A stretch of DNA of 8,377 nt from Peptococcaceae bacterium (GTDB lineage Bacteria > Bacillota > Dehalobacteriia > UBA7702). The DNA lies in contig DXZC01000098.1 of the NCBI GenBank assembly GCA_019415505.1, positions 1 to 8,377 on the forward strand. Reading direction: 5' to 3'. The translations under genes were made by a program, and so were the position numbers. The notes under the pieces were generated by a model that saw only the letters and a list, made by a program, of their open reading frames with translations, was not told the DNA's origin and did not search any database. Position 1 is the first letter of the stretch. Each line of letters begins with the position of its first letter. Below, one piece after another: positions 6,371 through 8,377 of the stretch.

Positions 6371-6870
6371 CATATCTTGCTCTCAGATTTCTTGAGACGG
6401 AAGCACCTCAAGGGATGGCATGAAACCACCCGCTATGTGCAATAGTAAAATTAAGGTAGACACTTGAAAAACCACCATGTATTTACCTTTTTGTTATGCT
6501 AAAATGTAGTAGGATGTAAAAAATGAAAAAAGGACAAAAACTAGAAATCATAGGTAAACACCTAAATGAACATATTTACTTGACAACTGCACTAAAGGGT
6601 TGCGGCGGAGGGTGGCACTCCCATAGCCTAGCCAATAGAATAGAAATATTCAAGCTGTTACTCTGAAGGAATAAGATTTTTTCAGGCCAATTAAGCCAAA
6701 AGCCTATCTCATACACAGTGTTTACGCATGCAACATACTGCACTTCCTCCTATGTATAGCCGAAAACTAATATCAATCTCTACAAGGAGAGTATACGGAA
6801 TATATCAGCGCTTATTGGCATGAAATTCTTCATACCAAACCAATACATTTAAACTGAAACAGTGTTAAAA
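6371..6870. other. 500-bp stretch without an intact gene
   Basis: Between the terminators at 6337-6370 and 6871-6915 no full-length coding gene is seen on either strand. Frames are broken by many stops. The only items of note are the 47-codon ORF at 6523-6666 and weak transposase-like fragments to its right, so this looks like a decayed insertion site. Confidence 0.5.
6523..6666 (+). pseudogene. Possible remnant of an IS3-family OrfA (47-codon ORF)
   Basis: A short ORF, MKKGQKLEIIGKHLNEHIYL... to a TGA at 6664. Its first 20 residues resemble the start of IS3/IS150-type OrfA proteins (a KKGQK start and a KLEIV.KHLNEHISL-like helix before the HTH), but the HTH itself is not preserved and the rest (CGGGWHSHSLANRIEIFK) is not recognisable. 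AGGATG lies 6 nt upstream, and the sequence ggtagacacttg (6455-6466), about 57 bp before it, recalls the terminal region of such elements. Farther right, one frame reads LIHS (6708-6719) and EYISAYWHE (6798-6824), which faintly recall the LIHSDQG and YI.YYN segments of OrfB. No inverted-repeat pair or target duplication was found. It may equally be a small hypothetical gene or noise. Confidence 0.3.
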
Positions 6871-6915
6871 ATAATCCGCTATTATTTAGCAATACGCAAA
6901 ATAATAGCGGATTAT
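6871..6915 (-). terminator. Intrinsic terminator of the acetyltransferase-cupin operon (17-bp perfect hairpin)
   Basis: The arms 6871-6887 and 6899-6915 are perfectly complementary over 17 bp (core ATCCGCTATTATT) with an 11-nt loop. Read leftward, the stem runs into TTTTT then AACAC, 50 bp after the cupin stop codon. The stem is unusually long and AT-rich for a terminator. A smaller inverted repeat (6945-6955 with 6966-6975) overlaps the cupin stop. Confidence 0.75.
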
Positions 6916-6964
6916 AATAGTTGGAAAAAACAAGTTAAAGCCTGCTTTTAAAATACCTACCCTC

Positions 6965-7342
6965 TTATTTTAAAGGCGGTGTAAACTTAGCCAAAACAGC
7001 TATGCCATCTTTTCCGGCGGCAATTTTATGAGGTACCCCTTTCGGCATTACTCCCAAACTGCCCACCTCATACTTTACATCCTTCTGTCCTATAGTGCAG
7101 ATACCATCCCCCTCAATAACCTCATGTATCTCCACCGCGTTTTCGTGTTGGTGAAAGTCCAACACGCAATTAGGCTCCACTTTTACTATATGGCAGCTGA
7201 TCAGACCATCGGTCATATCTCCCGTTACCAAATGTTTTAAATACACGCCTGTAAATTTTGCATGGGGTGTATATTCTATATCAGCTGCTTTTACATCCTT
7301 TTTTAATGTATATATATTTCCTCTTTCAAATTTTTCGCGCAC
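6965..7342 (-). CDS. Small single-domain cupin protein
   Basis: A 125-aa beta-barrel cupin. Motif 1 is DFHQHENAVEIHEVIEGDG (62-80), giving His64, His66 and a following Glu as likely metal ligands. Motif 2 is GSLGVMPKGVPHKI (94-107), with the PxGxPH pattern and His105. Both metal-binding motifs are complete, so a bound divalent metal is likely. Such proteins range from dioxygenases and isomerases to ligand-sensing domains, and no specific function can be given. The GTG at 7342 is chosen because AAGGAG lies 9 nt upstream. A longer frame from a TTG at 7363 would overlap that ribosome binding site. It is 27 bp after the GNAT gene and last in the leftward operon, before the hairpin at 6871-6915. 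Confidence 0.82.
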   Translation of the reverse strand: MREKFERGNIYTLKKDVKAADIEYTPHAKFTGVYLKHLVTGDMTDGLISCHIVKVEPNCVLDFHQHENAVEIHEVIEGDGICTIGQKDVKYEVGSLGVMPKGVPHKIAAGKDGIAVLAKFTPPLK

Positions 7343-7369
7343 TATCAAACGCTCCTTCCACAAATAAAA

Positions 7370-7954
7370 TTATATTATGCGTACATAATCAAAACATTTA
7401 TCATAATAGTCACCTATATACAATACCCGATAGATGCTATTTATATCTTCAACTAATTTCTCCTCCTGCCACTTCGTAACATAAGGATAATAAAGTACAG
7501 TATAAACCACCTTGTTCATAGAGGCTACAATATTAGTCTTTTTAATACCATTGGCATAGTAAAACGATAAACGCCGTTCCCTTTGTACCCTCTCCTCTTC
7601 ATTGGCGGCATGTTCTAGGCTTTCCACCTCTAAAATCAATCCGTCGTATTCATTTAAGGCTCCAGACAAAAGTTTTAAAAACTTAGCGCCGTAACCGTCG
7701 CTGCGGTATGGCTTCAGTATAGCAAAATAATCTAATAATAAATTTTTACTTTTACCGTCCTTTCCCACTATGGCATAACCACGCATCACATTGTTTTCAA
7801 AAAGTCCAAAGCACAGGTATTTATCACCATGCTTTAAATCTAAAATCATCTGCAACGGCTTTTGTTCGTCGCGGGGGAAATCATTAACAAAATGGTTCTC
7901 ATAAAGACTTTCTAATTCTTGGTCACTTAATTCTCTGATTTTCAGGAAATTCAT
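7370..7954 (-). CDS. GNAT family N-acetyltransferase (LLLDYFAIL subfamily)
   Basis: A 194-aa acetyl-CoA-dependent acetyltransferase. The start includes NDFPRDEQKPLQMIL (24-38). The central strands are LLLDYFAIL (72-80), and the acetyl-CoA loop is YRSDGYGAKFL (83-93). The segment EVESLEHAANEEERVQRERR (109-128), then LSFYYANG (129-136), is typical of a Firmicutes GNAT group with no assigned substrate. The C-terminal ~45 residues (YYPYVTKWQEEKL...) lie beyond the core and may form the substrate side. The ATG at 7954 overlaps the stop of the upstream acetyltransferase as ATGA, with AAGGTG upstream, so translation is coupled. The substrate is unknown. Confidence 0.82.
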   Translation of the reverse strand: MNFLKIRELSDQELESLYENHFVNDFPRDEQKPLQMILDLKHGDKYLCFGLFENNVMRGYAIVGKDGKSKNLLLDYFAILKPYRSDGYGAKFLKLLSGALNEYDGLILEVESLEHAANEEERVQRERRLSFYYANGIKKTNIVASMNKVVYTVLYYPYVTKWQEEKLVEDINSIYRVLYIGDYYDKCFDYVRII

Positions 7955-8377
7955 AATTCACCTTGTAAAATCGTTGTAATCCTTTCTTGCTGTAAATTTA
8001 TTATGGGCACGACTTCGCCCCTGGGGCCTGGGCCAAAGCCCAATTTTCGTTCTAGCCAGACAATATCATGCCAAGCTCCAGCCTTATAGCCGCACTTGGG
8101 AAAATGTCCAACTTCGGCAAAACCCATAGCCTGATGGAAGGAAATGCTTTCGGGGTTAGGGTAGGTAATACATGCATAAAGATTCTCAACATTTTGTAAG
8201 CGTAAAATAGCAATGAGAGCCATATACAATTTCCTGCCAAGGCCCCGGCCACGGGCTTCACTAGCAACGTAAACAGACGTTTCCACATTCCAACGGTAAG
8301 CAGCTCTCAGCATATGGGGAGATGCATAGGCAAAACCCCTAATAACACCGGGAGCTTCCTCTGCCACTATATAAGGA
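7951..8377 (-). CDS. PAT/MnaT-like GNAT acetyltransferase (5' part outside window)
   Basis: 142 codons are visible; the gene enters from the right edge, as the frame stays open through 8377 (reading PYIVAEE). It belongs to the phosphinothricin/methionine-sulfoximine acetyltransferase group, which acetylates the amino group of glutamate-analogue toxins or amino acids with acetyl-CoA. Visible are VIRGFAYASPH, AAYRWNVETSVYV, the acetyl-CoA loop RGRGLGRKLY (from 8253 leftward), ITYPNPESISFHQAMGFAEVGHFPKCGYK and WHDIVWLERKL, all family hallmarks. A ~29-residue tail (GFGPGPRGEVV...) follows the core. A GTG at 8367 could open a frame, but it falls inside the conserved domain and is not the start. 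The real substrate may be another amine; detoxification is inference. Confidence 0.88.
   Translation of the reverse strand, partial: PYIVAEEAPGVIRGFAYASPHMLRAAYRWNVETSVYVASEARGRGLGRKLYMALIAILRLQNVENLYACITYPNPESISFHQAMGFAEVGHFPKCGYKAGAWHDIVWLERKLGFGPGPRGEVVPIINLQQERITTILQGEL

Noticed and set aside
8052..8288. Minus-strand 78-codon frame within the PAT-like gene
   Set aside because: It overlaps the conserved acetyltransferase frame completely and has no motif or start signal.
1..8377. CRISPR arrays, tRNA or rRNA genes, riboswitches
   Set aside because: No regularly spaced repeats, no tRNA-like cloverleaf and no recognisable rRNA or riboswitch core was seen by eye on either strand; an automated scan was not possible.

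Overview
The window (about 8.4 kb, moderate G+C) reads as a piece of a Firmicutes chromosome, most likely a member of the Clostridia. The evidence is the conserved gene order ylxM-ffh-rpsP-khpA-rimM-trmD, strong AGGAG-type ribosome binding sites, sigma-A-like promoters, a lipoprotein-type binding protein and intrinsic terminators. I cannot name the genus.

Positions 1-4092, minus strand: a housekeeping operon for protein targeting and translation. It starts from a clear promoter (TTGACT-17-TAAACT) and encodes YlxM, the signal recognition particle GTPase Ffh, ribosomal protein S16, the KH-domain RNA-binding protein KhpA, the 16S maturation factor RimM and the tRNA m1G37 methyltransferase TrmD. 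The trmD frame does not stop after the usual ~243 residues. It continues in frame into a second SPOUT-type RNA methyltransferase domain (COG4752-like), which normally is a separate neighbouring gene, and runs off the left edge. A stem-loop sits between khpA and rimM.

Positions 4098-6370: two divergent single genes share a 146-bp promoter region. On the minus strand is an orphan OpuC/ProX-type quaternary-amine substrate-binding lipoprotein with no permease or ATPase beside it; its stop lies only 5 bp from the -35 box of the ylxM operon. On the plus strand is a malate/L-lactate dehydrogenase-family (Ldh_2) oxidoreductase ending in a strong hairpin terminator.

Positions 6371-6960: almost 600 bp without an intact gene. 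It holds a 47-codon ORF that resembles the start of an IS3-type OrfA, some very weak OrfB-like traces, and a 17-bp perfect hairpin that terminates the leftward operon.

Positions 6965-8377, minus strand: an accessory operon of a PAT-like GNAT acetyltransferase (start outside the window), a second GNAT of another subfamily coupled to it by an ATGA overlap, and a small metal-binding cupin. These look like small-molecule acetylation or detoxification functions, but no substrate can be read from the sequence.

I do not see a clearly new defence or mobile system here. The most notable point is the in-frame double-SPOUT TrmD fusion.
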